Counted from the first letter of the stretch, positions 28,402-37,280 are shown. The stretch: DNA of 59,315 bases from Burkholderiales bacterium (GCA_023383795.1 JAHDYJ010000016.1:1-59315); one strand, 5' to 3'. Numbers and translations: made by a program. The notes: generated from the letters alone by a model not told the origin.

Positions 28402-29406
28402 TCAGAGGTGCAGCAGCCGCCGCGCGTTCTCCTCGGTGATCGCCCGCTTCGCCGCCGCGTCCAGCCGCGGATGCGCGGTGACGACCTCCACCGGCCGCTC
28501 GTAGGCGATCGGGAAGCAGTAGTCGCTGCCCATCAGCACCCGGTCGGCGCCGATCACGCGCACCAGATACTCGAGCACGTCGTCCGAATAGCCGATCGTG
28601 TCGTAGTAGAAGCTGCGCAGATAGTCGATCGGCGCGCGTGCGATGTGCTTGAGGTCCTGGCGCTTTTCCCAGCCGCGGCTCAACCGCCCGACCAGCCACG
28701 GGAACGCGCCGCCCGCGTGCGGCAGCACGAAGACGAGCCGTGGAAACCGGTCGAGCACGCCGCCGAAGACGAGATGCGCCGCGGCGATCGCCGACTCGAA
28801 CGGATTGCCCAGCAGATTGGTCAGGTAGAACTTCTGCAGTCGCTCGGGCGCGAGCACGAAGATCGGGTGCAGGAAGATCGGCAGCCCGAGCGCCGCGATA
28901 CGCTCGTAAACCGGGAAGAACGCTTCGTCCGAGAGGTCACGCTCGTTCACGCGGGTCGCCAGGTAGAACCCCCGCACGCCGGCGAGCCGCGCCGCGCGGT
29001 CCACCTCCTTTACGGCGAGGTCGGGCTCGTGCATCGGCAGCGCCGCGAGCCCGACGAGCCGCTCTGGAGCGCGCTCGTGCGCGCGCGCGATCGCCTCGTT
29101 GTACGTGGCCGCAAGGCGCTCGCCGAGACTGCGTCCGGCCCAGTAGACCATTGGCTGCGAGAGCGACAGCGCGTGCACCGCGACGCCCTGTTCGTCCATC
29201 GCCTGCAGCCGGGCGTCGAGGTCGACGAACCGCGGGCCGGCCGGCCCGGTGGTCAGGTGGCCGACCTTGAACTGCGGACCCTTGCCCTCGACCTCGCGCC
29301 ACTCGAGGCCGTGCGTCGGGCCCTCCTTCGCGAGCAGATCGAGGAAGGGCTGCGGGTACCAGTGGGCATGGACGTCGACCGCTCCGTGCGTGTGAGTGGT
29401 GGTCAT
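28402..29406 (-). CDS. Amidohydrolase 2 family metal-dependent hydrolase/decarboxylase
   Basis: A 334-residue TIM-barrel enzyme of the amidohydrolase-2 (ACMSD-like) family. The first metal motif VDVHAHW opens the protein. Further ligands fit LPIFLHPIF, VLPHAGGAFPWLVGR and the terminal VLMGSDYCFP. Family members decarboxylate or hydrolyse aromatic and unsaturated acids without redox chemistry. The ATG overlaps the stop of the TRAP permease gene (ATGA), so its substrate is probably the imported compound or an early product. Confidence 0.87.
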   Translation of the reverse strand: MTTTHTHGAVDVHAHWYPQPFLDLLAKEGPTHGLEWREVEGKGPQFKVGHLTTGPAGPRFVDLDARLQAMDEQGVAVHALSLSQPMVYWAGRSLGERLAATYNEAIARAHERAPERLVGLAALPMHEPDLAVKEVDRAARLAGVRGFYLATRVNERDLSDEAFFPVYERIAALGLPIFLHPIFVLAPERLQKFYLTNLLGNPFESAIAAAHLVFGGVLDRFPRLVFVLPHAGGAFPWLVGRLSRGWEKRQDLKHIARAPIDYLRSFYYDTIGYSDDVLEYLVRVIGADRVLMGSDYCFPIAYERPVEVVTAHPRLDAAAKRAITEENARRLLHL

Positions 29407-30677
29407 TGCAGGAATCGCAGGATCCAGAGGGAGAGTTGCGGAACGAAGGTTACGACGAGCAGCGCAGCGATGGCGACGACGATGAACGGCGCGATGCCCG
29501 GGTAGATCGCGCTGAGCGGCGCCTTGAACACCGCCTGGCCGACGAAGATGTTGATGCCGAACGGCGGCGTGAACGTGCCGATCGACAGGTTCATCACCAA
29601 GATCACGCCGAAGTGCACCGGATCCACGCCGGCCGCTGAGGCGATCGGCAGCAGAAGCGGCGTGAGCACGAGGATCGAGGAGGCGGTGTCGAGGACCATG
29701 CCGACCAGCAGCAGAAAGACGTTGATCGCGATCAGCACGCCCCAGCTCGGCCATCCCAGCCCGTTGATGAACTCGGTCGCGGCGCTCGCCGTGCCGCTCA
29801 CCGTCAGCAGCCACGAGTACACGCCGGCGGCGGCCACGATCACGAAGATCTGCGCGGTCAGGTACATCGAGCGCGCCGCGGTCCGGAAGATCTCCCGCGG
29901 CCCGATCTCCCGGTAGACCGCGCCGACCACGATCATCGCATAGATGCAGGCGACGCCGGCCGCTTCGGTGGGCGAGAAGACGCCGGTATAGATGCCGCCG
30001 AGGATGAACACCGGCGCGGCGATCGACCAGAACCCGTGGCGCGTCGCGGCGAGGAACTCGCCGAGCCGGAACACGGCAGTTCCGCGATCGCCGCGGCGCG
30101 CGCAGTAGCAGTACACGTACAGCCCGAACGCGCCTGCCAGCACGAGGCCGGGAAGGATCCCCGCGGCGAACAGCTTGACGATCGACGCTTCCGCCGCGAT
30201 GCCGTACAGGATGAACCCGATCGAGGGCGGAATCAGGTTGTCGATCGCGGCGCCCGAGATCAGCAGCCCCGACGAGAATCTCTCGTCGTAGCCGGCCTCG
30301 CGCAGGCGCCGATAGGTCAGGCCGCCGACCGCCGCCACGGTCGCTGCGGTCGAACCGGAGATGGCACTGAACACCGTCGTCGTGCCGAGCGCTGTCATCG
30401 GCAGGCTGCCGCGTACCCCGCCGATGATCGACGTGACCCAGCGCACCAGGCGCTCCGACACCCCGCCCTTGCCCATCAGGTCGCCGGCAAAGATGAAGAA
30501 CGGCACCGCGAGCAGAGCGTACTTGTCGATGCTGCTGAACATCACCTGGTGCACGGCGGTGGTCGGGATGTCCATGAAGACCAGCAGCACCAGCGCCGAG
30601 GTGGCGAGCAGGACCACGAACAGCGGGAAGCCGAGCGCCAGCAGGACGAGCGGCAGCAGGGCCATCATCCATCCCAT
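29403..30677 (-). CDS. TRAP transporter large permease (DctM)
   Basis: A 424-residue inner-membrane protein with about twelve helices, the cation-coupled channel subunit of a TRAP importer. Family motifs include PFFIFAGDLMGKGG, the SGSTAATVAAVG segment, IPPSIGFILYG and FTPPFGINIFV. Its gene is followed by the amidohydrolase with a four-base overlap and preceded by the small permease gene 12 bases upstream. Substrate unknown; TRAP systems usually carry carboxylates. Confidence 0.94.
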   Translation of the reverse strand: MGWMMALLPLVLLALGFPLFVVLLATSALVLLVFMDIPTTAVHQVMFSSIDKYALLAVPFFIFAGDLMGKGGVSERLVRWVTSIIGGVRGSLPMTALGTTTVFSAISGSTAATVAAVGGLTYRRLREAGYDERFSSGLLISGAAIDNLIPPSIGFILYGIAAEASIVKLFAAGILPGLVLAGAFGLYVYCYCARRGDRGTAVFRLGEFLAATRHGFWSIAAPVFILGGIYTGVFSPTEAAGVACIYAMIVVGAVYREIGPREIFRTAARSMYLTAQIFVIVAAAGVYSWLLTVSGTASAATEFINGLGWPSWGVLIAINVFLLLVGMVLDTASSILVLTPLLLPIASAAGVDPVHFGVILVMNLSIGTFTPPFGINIFVGQAVFKAPLSAIYPGIAPFIVVAIAALLVVTFVPQLSLWILRFLQ

Positions 30678-30689
30678 CGCGGCGGCCCT

Positions 30690-31157
30690 TCAGAACTTGC
30701 CGGTCACGTAGGAACGGAGGCGGACGACGACCGCGAGACCCGTGAGCAGAAACCCGGCGAGCAACGCCGCGTGCGGGATCGCCTTCGGGATGCCCGCCGA
30801 GACGCTGACCTGATTGGCCTGGACGAAAAGCGCCACCACCTGGTAGGACTGCACGACGACGAACACGCAGCACGCGAGCGTCGTCGCCGCGACCAGGACG
30901 CCGAGCAACGTGCGCCACCGGCCGCGCAGGCGCGCGAAGAACAGATCCATGTTCAGGTGGTTCCCGTCGTAGGCGGCCGCCGCCATGCCGATGAAGACGC
31001 CCCAGATGGTGATGAACACCATCGTCTCCTCGGCCCAGAAGAGCGCGTGGCCGAAGGCGTAGCGCCCGACCACGTTCGCGAAGTTGATCGCGATGCCCGC
31101 GAGCATCAGCGCGCCGAGCAGCACGCCCGGGGCGGTGACGAACGCGAATCGGACCAT
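30690..31157 (-). CDS. TRAP transporter small permease (DctQ)
   Basis: A 155-residue protein with four predicted helices, the size of a DctQ subunit. The family block FWAEETMVFITIWGVFIGMA is present near residue 40, followed by the characteristic GNHLNMDLFF. ATG 31157 is the first start that leaves out the upstream shadow frame. It lies between the binding protein and large permease genes. Confidence 0.9.
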   Translation of the reverse strand: MVRFAFVTAPGVLLGALMLAGIAINFANVVGRYAFGHALFWAEETMVFITIWGVFIGMAAAAYDGNHLNMDLFFARLRGRWRTLLGVLVAATTLACCVFVVVQSYQVVALFVQANQVSVSAGIPKAIPHAALLAGFLLTGLAVVVRLRSYVTGKF

Positions 31158-31204
31158 CCCGGGGTCAGTGTTCCCGCGTCCGCCCGCCGCCCCTCGCGCG
31201 CGGG

Positions 31205-32215
31205 TCAGTACTTCGCCGCGGTGGCCTTGAGCTGCTTGTAGAACGTCGCGACCGACGGATTGCCCTTCGTCACCTGGTCGCCGACGTCGGCCAGGTTGGA
31301 CTTCACCTTGGCCTTGTCGGCGTCGGGCAGGGTGACGAAGCTGCCGCCCGCGTCGGTCCATTTCGTGCGCATCGCCGCATCGAGCTTGCGCGAGTGCTCC
31401 ATCAGCCGCGGCTGAAGCTTGCGGCCCTGATCGACGACGATCTGCCGCAGGTCGGCGGGCAGCTTGTCCAGCCAGGCGCGGCTCACTGCCCCGGTCGAGA
31501 TGATCATCGTGTCGTGCACCTCGGTCAGCACCTTCGCGATGTCGAAGAACTTGAAGATCACGTACACGGCGGTGGCGCTCATCGTGCCGTCGATCGTCCC
31601 CTGCTGCAGGCCGGGAACGACCTCGGCGAGATCCATCGCGACCGCCGTGGCGCCGAAGCGGCGCATCTTCTCGCGCTCGGCGTCGGTGGCGTTCACGCGC
31701 AGCTTCTTGCCCTTGAAGTCGTCCAGGCTGCGGAGCGGCTGCTTGCCGAAGTAATGCGCCATCGCGTAGGTCGTGACGGTCACCACCTGCAGGTTCTTGT
31801 CGGCGCCCAACCCGAGGATCGCCTTGTTCATTTCCCGGTCGAGCAGGACCTTCTCGGCGTGCGTCGGGTCCTTGAACAGGACCGGGATGCTGAACGTGCC
31901 GAAGCGCGGGTCGACGCCGGCGAAGAAGTCCGCCGGCGCGATGAACGCCTCGACGGTGCCGAGCTGCATGCCCTCGATCTGGCTCGCGATCGTGCCGAGC
32001 TGGTTGCGCGGGAAGATCTTGACCTCGATGCGGCCCTTGCTGTCGGCCTCGATGCCCTCCTTCATCCAGTTCGCCCACTGGTGCTGGATGTCGTTCATCG
32101 TGCCGAGGCCGATCTTCATGGTGAAGTCGGCGGCCTGGGCGGGACCGGCCGCGCCGGCGACGGCGAGCGCCGCTACGGCGGCGAGCGAACGGATCGTTGC
32201 TGCGCATTTCTGCAT
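31205..32215 (-). CDS. TRAP transporter periplasmic binding protein (DctP)
   Basis: A 336-residue periplasmic solute receptor. It has a signal peptide ending AGPAQA-A and the DctP layout, including NQLGTIASQIEGMQLGTVEAF and the conserved arginine region KKLRVNATDAEREKMRRFGA that normally grips the substrate carboxylate. RBS gaggag lies upstream of ATG 32215. First component of a complete DctPQM set read on the minus strand. Confidence 0.93.
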   Translation of the reverse strand: MQKCAATIRSLAAVAALAVAGAAGPAQAADFTMKIGLGTMNDIQHQWANWMKEGIEADSKGRIEVKIFPRNQLGTIASQIEGMQLGTVEAFIAPADFFAGVDPRFGTFSIPVLFKDPTHAEKVLLDREMNKAILGLGADKNLQVVTVTTYAMAHYFGKQPLRSLDDFKGKKLRVNATDAEREKMRRFGATAVAMDLAEVVPGLQQGTIDGTMSATAVYVIFKFFDIAKVLTEVHDTMIISTGAVSRAWLDKLPADLRQIVVDQGRKLQPRLMEHSRKLDAAMRTKWTDAGGSFVTLPDADKAKVKSNLADVGDQVTKGNPSVATFYKQLKATAAKY

Positions 32216-32280
32216 GAGTCTCCTCCTTCGGTTTCCGGGGGGCTCCGGCGCTTGTGGTTGTGATCGCCGGAGCCTGCGCG

Positions 32281-32964
32281 TCACCACACGAGATCGCCCT
32301 CGCGGATCAGCATCTTGCAGTTGGCGGCCTCGGTGTACGGCGCGTGCGGCACGCCGCAGGGCATGCGGAACCACATGCCGGTCGTGTAGCTCGCGTACTC
32401 GTCCTTGAGACAGCCCTCGAGCACAAGCGTCTCCTCGCCGATCGAGTGGTCGTGCGACGGCAGCTGCCGGTTCGGGTGGACGTTGCCGATGCGGCTGGTC
32501 TCGATGCCGTCCCGATTCGGGTAGAGATGCAGCACGTCGGCGCCGCGGTGCGGGAACGCCATCCACTGCGCGGTCTGCGCGTCGATCACCAGCCGCTCGC
32601 CCGCGCCCGGGCGGATCGGAACGCGCCACTTCGCGTAGACGACGCAGCCGTCCTTCGACCCGAGGGTCAACCGGAGGCCGGGCGGGTTGCGGATGAACGT
32701 GTGCGGTCCATAGGTGCCGTGCTCGTCGGCGAGCGTCCCCTCGACGACGAAGAGGTCGAGCCGGTCGGCGAGGGTCTCGGTAGGCAGCTTCGCACCGCGG
32801 GCGAACTTGAGGAGCGAGGTCTCGCGGCCCTTTCTCGGGTCGCGGACGAGCTCGAGCACCTTGCGCGTCACGCCGGCGTGCTCGGTCGGCTCCCAGGGCA
32901 TCTGGTTGGTGTCGACGACCACGCACTCGTTCGGGTCGGCATTGACCGGGGCGGCGTCGCGCAT
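32281..32964 (-). CDS. ChrR-like double cupin protein
   Basis: A 227-residue protein with two cupin modules of the ChrR type. The second module shows the box HDHSIGEETLVLEGCLKDEY. No zinc-finger anti-sigma part precedes it, so it is not a full ChrR. It is the first gene of the minus-strand TRAP operon, 65 bases ahead of the binding protein gene, with GAGGAGGAG as ribosome site. Function unknown; perhaps a metal-dependent enzyme on the imported compound. Confidence 0.75.
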   Translation of the reverse strand: MRDAAPVNADPNECVVVDTNQMPWEPTEHAGVTRKVLELVRDPRKGRETSLLKFARGAKLPTETLADRLDLFVVEGTLADEHGTYGPHTFIRNPPGLRLTLGSKDGCVVYAKWRVPIRPGAGERLVIDAQTAQWMAFPHRGADVLHLYPNRDGIETSRIGNVHPNRQLPSHDHSIGEETLVLEGCLKDEYASYTTGMWFRMPCGVPHAPYTEAANCKMLIREGDLVW

Positions 32965-33005
32965 GGCTCCTCCTCGACTGCGATTCCCGATTACGTGGCA
33001 GAATA

Positions 33006-33035
33006 ACGATAATTCACGGTGCCCACGATAGTCAA
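33006..33035 (-). promoter_or_regulatory. Predicted promoter of the cupin-TRAP operon
   Basis: On the minus strand TTGACT (33035-33030) and TATCGT (33011-33006) are separated by 18 bases, in a locally AT-rich stretch. The octamer AATTATCG here also occurs in front of the Liv importer promoter at about 53850, which may be coincidence. Confidence 0.45.
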
Positions 33036-33093
33036 GCCGCGCGCACATCCCCCAGCTTGGCTTGACCAGACGCCCGCAGGAGGCCGCAAGACC

Positions 33094-33342
33094 ATGTCCG
33101 ACGAGCCCGTCATCGCGCAGAAGGGTCCGTACCGCATCGAGCTGCTCGAAGGCTATCGCTATGCATGGTGCGCGTGCGGGCTCAGCAAGATGCAGCCGTT
33201 CTGCGACGGCTCCCACACGAGCTCGAAGGCCGGAATCAAGCCGGTCGTCTGGACGCAGGACAAGGACGCAACCGCGCTGCTCTGCGGATGCAAGGGGACC
33301 GCGAAGCGGCCGTTCTGCGATGCCACGCACAAGGCGCTCTAG
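33094..33342 (+). CDS. Tandem CDGSH iron-sulfur domain protein
   Basis: An 82-residue protein with two CDGSH-type 2Fe-2S sites. The first reads CACGLSKMQPFCDGSH and the second CGCKGTAKRPFCDATH; each supplies three cysteines and one histidine. Such small bacterial proteins act in electron transfer or cluster handling. ATG 33094 has a good AGGAGG site; the GTG at 33019 would give an unneeded N-terminal extension. It is divergent from the TRAP operon and precedes a GntR gene. Confidence 0.9.
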   Translation: MSDEPVIAQKGPYRIELLEGYRYAWCACGLSKMQPFCDGSHTSSKAGIKPVVWTQDKDATALLCGCKGTAKRPFCDATHKAL

Positions 33343-33385
33343 GCCGGCGCGCCGCGGACGCGGCGCTTAGAATGCGAGGCTGACC

Positions 33386-34093
33386 GTGAGCAGACGCGAG
33401 CCCGATCAGACGCTTCTCGAGACCGCGGCGCCGTCCGAGGCGCCGCAGGGCACGCTCGCGGTCGCGATCTGCGATCGCGTGCGTGCCGACATCCTGGCCG
33501 GACGCCGCCAGCCCGGCGCGAAGATCCGGCTCGAGGAGCTGCGGGCGGAGTTCGGGGTGAGCTGGAGCCCGGTGCGCGAAGCGATCTCGCGGCTGGTGGC
33601 CGAAGGGCTCATCGTCACCGAGGAGAGCCGCGGGTACCGCGTCGCGCCGGTCTCCCGCGCCGATCTCGCGGAGGTGATCAAGCTGCGCACGATGCTCGAG
33701 ACGATGGCGCTCAGAAGCGCGATCGAGCTCGGCGACGATGCCTGGGAGGCCGAGCTCCTCGCCGCGCAGCACCGCCTCGGCAAGCTCGAGCTGCGCCGGT
33801 CGTACCCGGCGGAGGCCGAGCAGTGGGAGACGTGGCATCGCGCGTACCACGAGGCGCTCATCCGCGCGTGCGGCTCGCCGATCCTGCTGCAGTTCTGCAG
33901 CCAGCTGCACGATCTGAGCGATCGCTACCGGCGCCTTTTCCTCGCCGCGCACGACTTCGACCGTGACGTGCCCGGCGAGCACCGCAGGATCACCGAGGCC
34001 ACGCTCGCGCGCGACGCCGACGCCGCGTGCGCGCTCCTCAAGCGGCACATCGAACGGACCGGCCAGAACGTCCTGCGCGCAATGCAGATCTAG
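33386..34093 (+). CDS. GntR-family (FCD/FadR subfamily) regulator
   Basis: A 235-residue regulator. The N-terminal winged helix (about 25-90) shows RLEELRAEFGVSWSPVREAISRL, and the C-terminal FCD domain carries the metal-binding histidines around WHRAYHEALI and EHRRITEATLARD. Start is GTG at 33386, with a TAGAAT -10 box about 13 bases upstream and no ribosome site, so the message may be leaderless. The dehydrogenase and dioxygenase genes immediately downstream are its likely targets. Confidence 0.88.
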   Translation: MSRREPDQTLLETAAPSEAPQGTLAVAICDRVRADILAGRRQPGAKIRLEELRAEFGVSWSPVREAISRLVAEGLIVTEESRGYRVAPVSRADLAEVIKLRTMLETMALRSAIELGDDAWEAELLAAQHRLGKLELRRSYPAEAEQWETWHRAYHEALIRACGSPILLQFCSQLHDLSDRYRRLFLAAHDFDRDVPGEHRRITEATLARDADAACALLKRHIERTGQNVLRAMQI

Positions 34094-34118
34094 CCGTGCA
34101 AGCGAGGAGCAGCGAATC

Positions 34119-35615
34119 ATGAGTCAACCTGCGAGAGCGGCCGCCGGCAGGGCGGAGACGAGGATCCTGAACTTCATCGGCGGCGAGTTCGTCGCGGCGA
34201 AGTCCGGCAAGACGTTCGAGAACCGGTCGCCGGTCGACGGCGCGCTGATCGGGCGCGTCGCCGAGGCGGGCGAGCCCGAGGTCGACGCCGCGGTGCAGGC
34301 GGCCCGCGCGGCGCTCGCCGGGCCGTGGGGCCAGTTGGACATCGCCAGGCGGAGCGAGATGCTCTACGCGGTGGCCGACGAGATCAACCGCCGCTTCGAC
34401 GACTTCCTGCAGGCCGAGGTGGCCGATACCGGCAAGCCCGCGAGCCTTGCGAGCCACCTCGACATCCCGCGCGGCGCGGCGAACTTCAAGATCTTCGCCG
34501 ACGTGGTGAAGAACGTGCCGAGCGAGGCGTTCCAGATGGCGACGCCCGACGGGCGCGGTGCGCTGAACTACGCGATCCGCGTGCCGAAGGGCGTGATCGG
34601 CGTGATCTGCCCGTGGAACCTGCCGCTGCTGCTCATGACCTGGAAGGTCGGGCCGGCGCTCGCGTGCGGCAACGCGGTGGTGGTCAAGCCGTCCGAGGAG
34701 ACGCCGTCCACCGCGACGCTGCTCGGCGAGGTGATGAACAAGGTCGGCGTGCCGAAGGGCGTGTACAACGTCGTGCACGGTTTCGGTCCGGACTCCGCGG
34801 GCGAGTTCCTCACGCGCCATCGCGGCGTGGACGCGATCACTTTCACCGGCGAGACGCGCACCGGCACCGCGATCATGAAGGCCGCCGCCGAGGGCGTGCG
34901 CGCGGTGTCCTTCGAGCTCGGCGGCAAGAACGCGGCGGTGGTGTTCGCCGACTGCGACTTCGACGCGGCGATCGAGGGCGTCGGCCGCGCGGTGTTCGCC
35001 AACTGCGGCCAGGTCTGCCTCGGCACCGAGCGCGTATACGTCGAGCGGCCGATCTTCGAGAGGTTCGTGCAGGCGCTGAAGGCCAAGGCGGAGGGATTCA
35101 AGCTCGGCCGGCCCGAGGACAAGGACACGACGATGGGGCCGCTGATCAGCGAGGAGCACCGCCGCAAGGTGCTCTCGTACTACGGGAAAGCGGTCGAGGA
35201 CGGCGCGCAGGTCGTCACCGGCGGCGGCGTGCCCGACATGCCCGGGGAGCTCGCGAACGGCGCCTGGGTGCAGCCGACGATCTGGACCGGGCTGCCCGAG
35301 ACCTCGGCGGTGATCCGCGAGGAGATCTTCGGCCCCTGCTGCCACATCGCGCCGTTCGACGCCGAGGACGAGGCGATCCGGCTCGCGAACGACACGCCGT
35401 ACGGGCTCGCGACCACGATCTGGACGACGAACCTCGCGCGCGCGCATCGCGTCGCGGCGAAGATCGACGTCGGCATCACCTGGGTGAACAGCTGGTTCCT
35501 GCGCGACCTGCGCACGCCGTTCGGCGGCTCGAAGGAGTCGGGCATCGGGCGCGAGGGCGGCGTGCACTCGCTCGAGTTCTACACCGAGCTGCGCAACGTG
35601 TGCATCAAGCTATAG
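34119..35615 (+). CDS. 2-Hydroxymuconic semialdehyde dehydrogenase-type aldehyde dehydrogenase
   Basis: A 498-residue NAD-dependent aldehyde dehydrogenase. The catalytic residues are N167 (CPWNLP), E266 (FELGGKN) and C300 (NCGQVC). The C-terminal block RTPFGGSKESGIGREGG followed by SLEFYTELRNVCIKL is characteristic of the DmpC/XylG group, which oxidises ring-fission semialdehydes in meta-cleavage pathways. A GAGGAG site precedes ATG 34119. The extradiol dioxygenase gene starts 21 bases after the stop, which supports this role. Confidence 0.88.
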   Translation: MSQPARAAAGRAETRILNFIGGEFVAAKSGKTFENRSPVDGALIGRVAEAGEPEVDAAVQAARAALAGPWGQLDIARRSEMLYAVADEINRRFDDFLQAEVADTGKPASLASHLDIPRGAANFKIFADVVKNVPSEAFQMATPDGRGALNYAIRVPKGVIGVICPWNLPLLLMTWKVGPALACGNAVVVKPSEETPSTATLLGEVMNKVGVPKGVYNVVHGFGPDSAGEFLTRHRGVDAITFTGETRTGTAIMKAAAEGVRAVSFELGGKNAAVVFADCDFDAAIEGVGRAVFANCGQVCLGTERVYVERPIFERFVQALKAKAEGFKLGRPEDKDTTMGPLISEEHRRKVLSYYGKAVEDGAQVVTGGGVPDMPGELANGAWVQPTIWTGLPETSAVIREEIFGPCCHIAPFDAEDEAIRLANDTPYGLATTIWTTNLARAHRVAAKIDVGITWVNSWFLRDLRTPFGGSKESGIGREGGVHSLEFYTELRNVCIKL

Positions 35616-35636
35616 TGGCGGATTGAGGAAGGCCGC

Positions 35637-36488
35637 ATGACCGGAGTGGTCGCAGCGATGGTGGTCGCGCACGTCCCGACGCTCGGGCGCAAGGAGATCA
35701 CCCCCGACTTCCAGCAGACGCTGGTGCAGGGCGAACACGCGCTCGGCGAGACAGTGCGCCGCACGCTCAGGCCGGACCTGTGGGTGCTCGTCTCCGCGCA
35801 CTGGGTGGCGACGTTCGACTGGCTCGCCACGGCCCAGCCGGTTCATGAGGGCGTGTGCGTCGCCGACGAGGCGCCGAACCTGATCCCGGGCATTCCGTAC
35901 AAGTATCGAGGCGACCCCGAGTTCGCGACTGCGCTGGTCGATGCGCTCAAGGCCGCCGAGGCCCCGGCCGCCGTGAACGACTCGCCGCACTACAACTGGG
36001 ACTACGGGACGTTCGTGCCCTTGTCGCACCTCGACCCCGGCGCCGAGGTGCCGGTGGTCGGCCTGCCGTCCGTCCTGATGGCCGACCACGCCGAGTGCCT
36101 GCGCGCGGGCGCGGCGGTGCATGCGACGGCGAAGCGGCTCGGACGCCGCGCGGTGTTCGTCGCGAGCACCGCGTTCGCGCACGCGCTCGTCCGCGGTCGC
36201 CACAACTGGCCGGCACCCGAGCGCATGGAAGCGGACAGGCAGTTCATCGAGCTGCTCAAGCGCGGGGCGGTCGACGAGGCGATCTCCGGCCTCGGCGCAT
36301 ACTGCCGCACGAGCGTCGTCGAGATGGGAGGACGTCCGCTCGCGACGCTGCTCGGCGTCGCCAAGGCCCTGCAGAGCGAGGGCAAGGCCCTCGCCGGCCG
36401 GCAGTACGGCGAGTACGCGCAATCCTCGGCGAGCGGGAACGCGAACGTCCTGCTTGCCGAACCCCGGACGCTTGCCAGCCTGCAGTAA
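35637..36488 (+). CDS. Class III extradiol ring-cleavage dioxygenase (LigB/HpaD-like)
   Basis: A 283-residue non-heme iron dioxygenase. Putative iron ligands are H12 (AHVPTLG), H55 (SAHW) and E229 (SVVEMGG), with H182 as the likely catalytic base, in the positions seen in LigB-fold enzymes. The segment IPYKYRGDPEFA and WDYGTFVPL recall the class III homoprotocatechuate 2,3-dioxygenases. Paired with the semialdehyde dehydrogenase directly upstream it should open a catecholic ring. Exact substrate unknown. It converges on an aldolase-family gene. Confidence 0.86.
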   Translation: MTGVVAAMVVAHVPTLGRKEITPDFQQTLVQGEHALGETVRRTLRPDLWVLVSAHWVATFDWLATAQPVHEGVCVADEAPNLIPGIPYKYRGDPEFATALVDALKAAEAPAAVNDSPHYNWDYGTFVPLSHLDPGAEVPVVGLPSVLMADHAECLRAGAAVHATAKRLGRRAVFVASTAFAHALVRGRHNWPAPERMEADRQFIELLKRGAVDEAISGLGAYCRTSVVEMGGRPLATLLGVAKALQSEGKALAGRQYGEYAQSSASGNANVLLAEPRTLASLQ

Positions 36489-36492
36489 CGGG

Positions 36493-37221
36493 CTACACGT
36501 TCTCGCAGCCCGCCCGCGCGGCCCAGTACTCCCAGGCGCGGTCGAGGGCGAACGCGCTCAACTGCAGCTCGGTGCATCGCTCGATCTCGCCGGGCGACAG
36601 GTACTGCGGTTCGCCGAGCTGCAGCGCCTGCTGCTGCAGAATGGCGTTCACCCGCAGGTAGATCGCCGTGTTGACCGCCTCGCGCAGGGTGCGCCCCGCG
36701 ACGACGCAGCCGTGGCCGCGCATCAGCGCCACCCGCCCGCCGCCGAGCGTCGCCGCAAGATCGCGCCCCTGCGCCATGGTGACGACCAGCAGGTTCGTGT
36801 CGCCGAACCGGGTGCGGATGTCCCAGACCGGGACCGCCGCGCCGATCACCGCGCTCACGTGCGTGACCGCGCGCAACGGGCTCGCGGCCGAGACGCTGAA
36901 CGGCACCACTTCGTAGGCGTGGTTGTGGACGACCGCGTTGACGTCCGGCCGCATCTCGTAGACCGCGCCGTGGATCGGACGCTCGGCGTACGGACGCCGG
37001 CCGCCCGCGTCCACCGCCTCGCCCTCGAGCGTGAACTCCATGATGTCCGGCGCCGTCACGATCGCCGGGCTGCGCGAGCGCGACAGCAGATAGCGTTGCG
37101 GGTCGTGCGGATGGCGCACGCTCACGTGGCCGAAGGCGTCGACCACGCCTTCGTGCGCCAGGATCCGGTTGGCGTGCACGAGCTCGCGAATCGTCGCGGC
37201 GAGATCTCCAGCGGTGCTCAT
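36493..37221 (-). CDS. Class II aldolase/adducin-family protein (metal site intact)
   Basis: A 242-residue protein of the FucA/adducin fold. The zinc ligands are present: H99 and H101 (AVVHNHAYE) and H170 (MRGHGCVV), and E80 could be the acid/base. Family members are aldolases or decarboxylases acting on small hydroxy acids. Start ATG 37221 has a GAGGAG site. It is divergent from the TAXI transporter, on the other side of which a second, degenerate member of the same fold is encoded. Confidence 0.86.
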   Translation of the reverse strand: MSTAGDLAATIRELVHANRILAHEGVVDAFGHVSVRHPHDPQRYLLSRSRSPAIVTAPDIMEFTLEGEAVDAGGRRPYAERPIHGAVYEMRPDVNAVVHNHAYEVVPFSVSAASPLRAVTHVSAVIGAAVPVWDIRTRFGDTNLLVVTMAQGRDLAATLGGGRVALMRGHGCVVAGRTLREAVNTAIYLRVNAILQQQALQLGEPQYLSPGEIERCTELQLSAFALDRAWEYWAARAGCENV

Positions 37222-37247
37222 GTTCGGCGGCTCCTCGTTGGTCCGGT

Positions 37248-37280
37248 TGCGGCAGCGCCCGGCGGCCGGCCGCTGCCGCA
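37248..37280. repeat. Perfect 10-bp inverted repeat in the aldolase/TAXI intergenic region
   Basis: tgcggcagcg (37248-37257) and cgctgccgca (37271-37280) are exact complements with a 13-base spacer. It lies 27 bases upstream of the aldolase start on the minus strand and 147 bases before the TAXI gene. Possible operator or leader hairpin. Confidence 0.45.

Noticed and set aside
26656..29505. Very long plus-strand ORF (949 codons) opposite the flavoprotein and amidohydrolase genes
   Set aside because: It is antisense to two well-recognised genes, is rich in Arg, His and Val as expected for a shadow frame in GC-rich DNA, and shows no domain.
28402..30918. An apparent 838-residue fusion of a membrane protein frame with the amidohydrolase
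   Set aside because: The upstream part is a shadow of the TRAP permease. The amidohydrolase has its own ATG at 29406 overlapping the permease stop.
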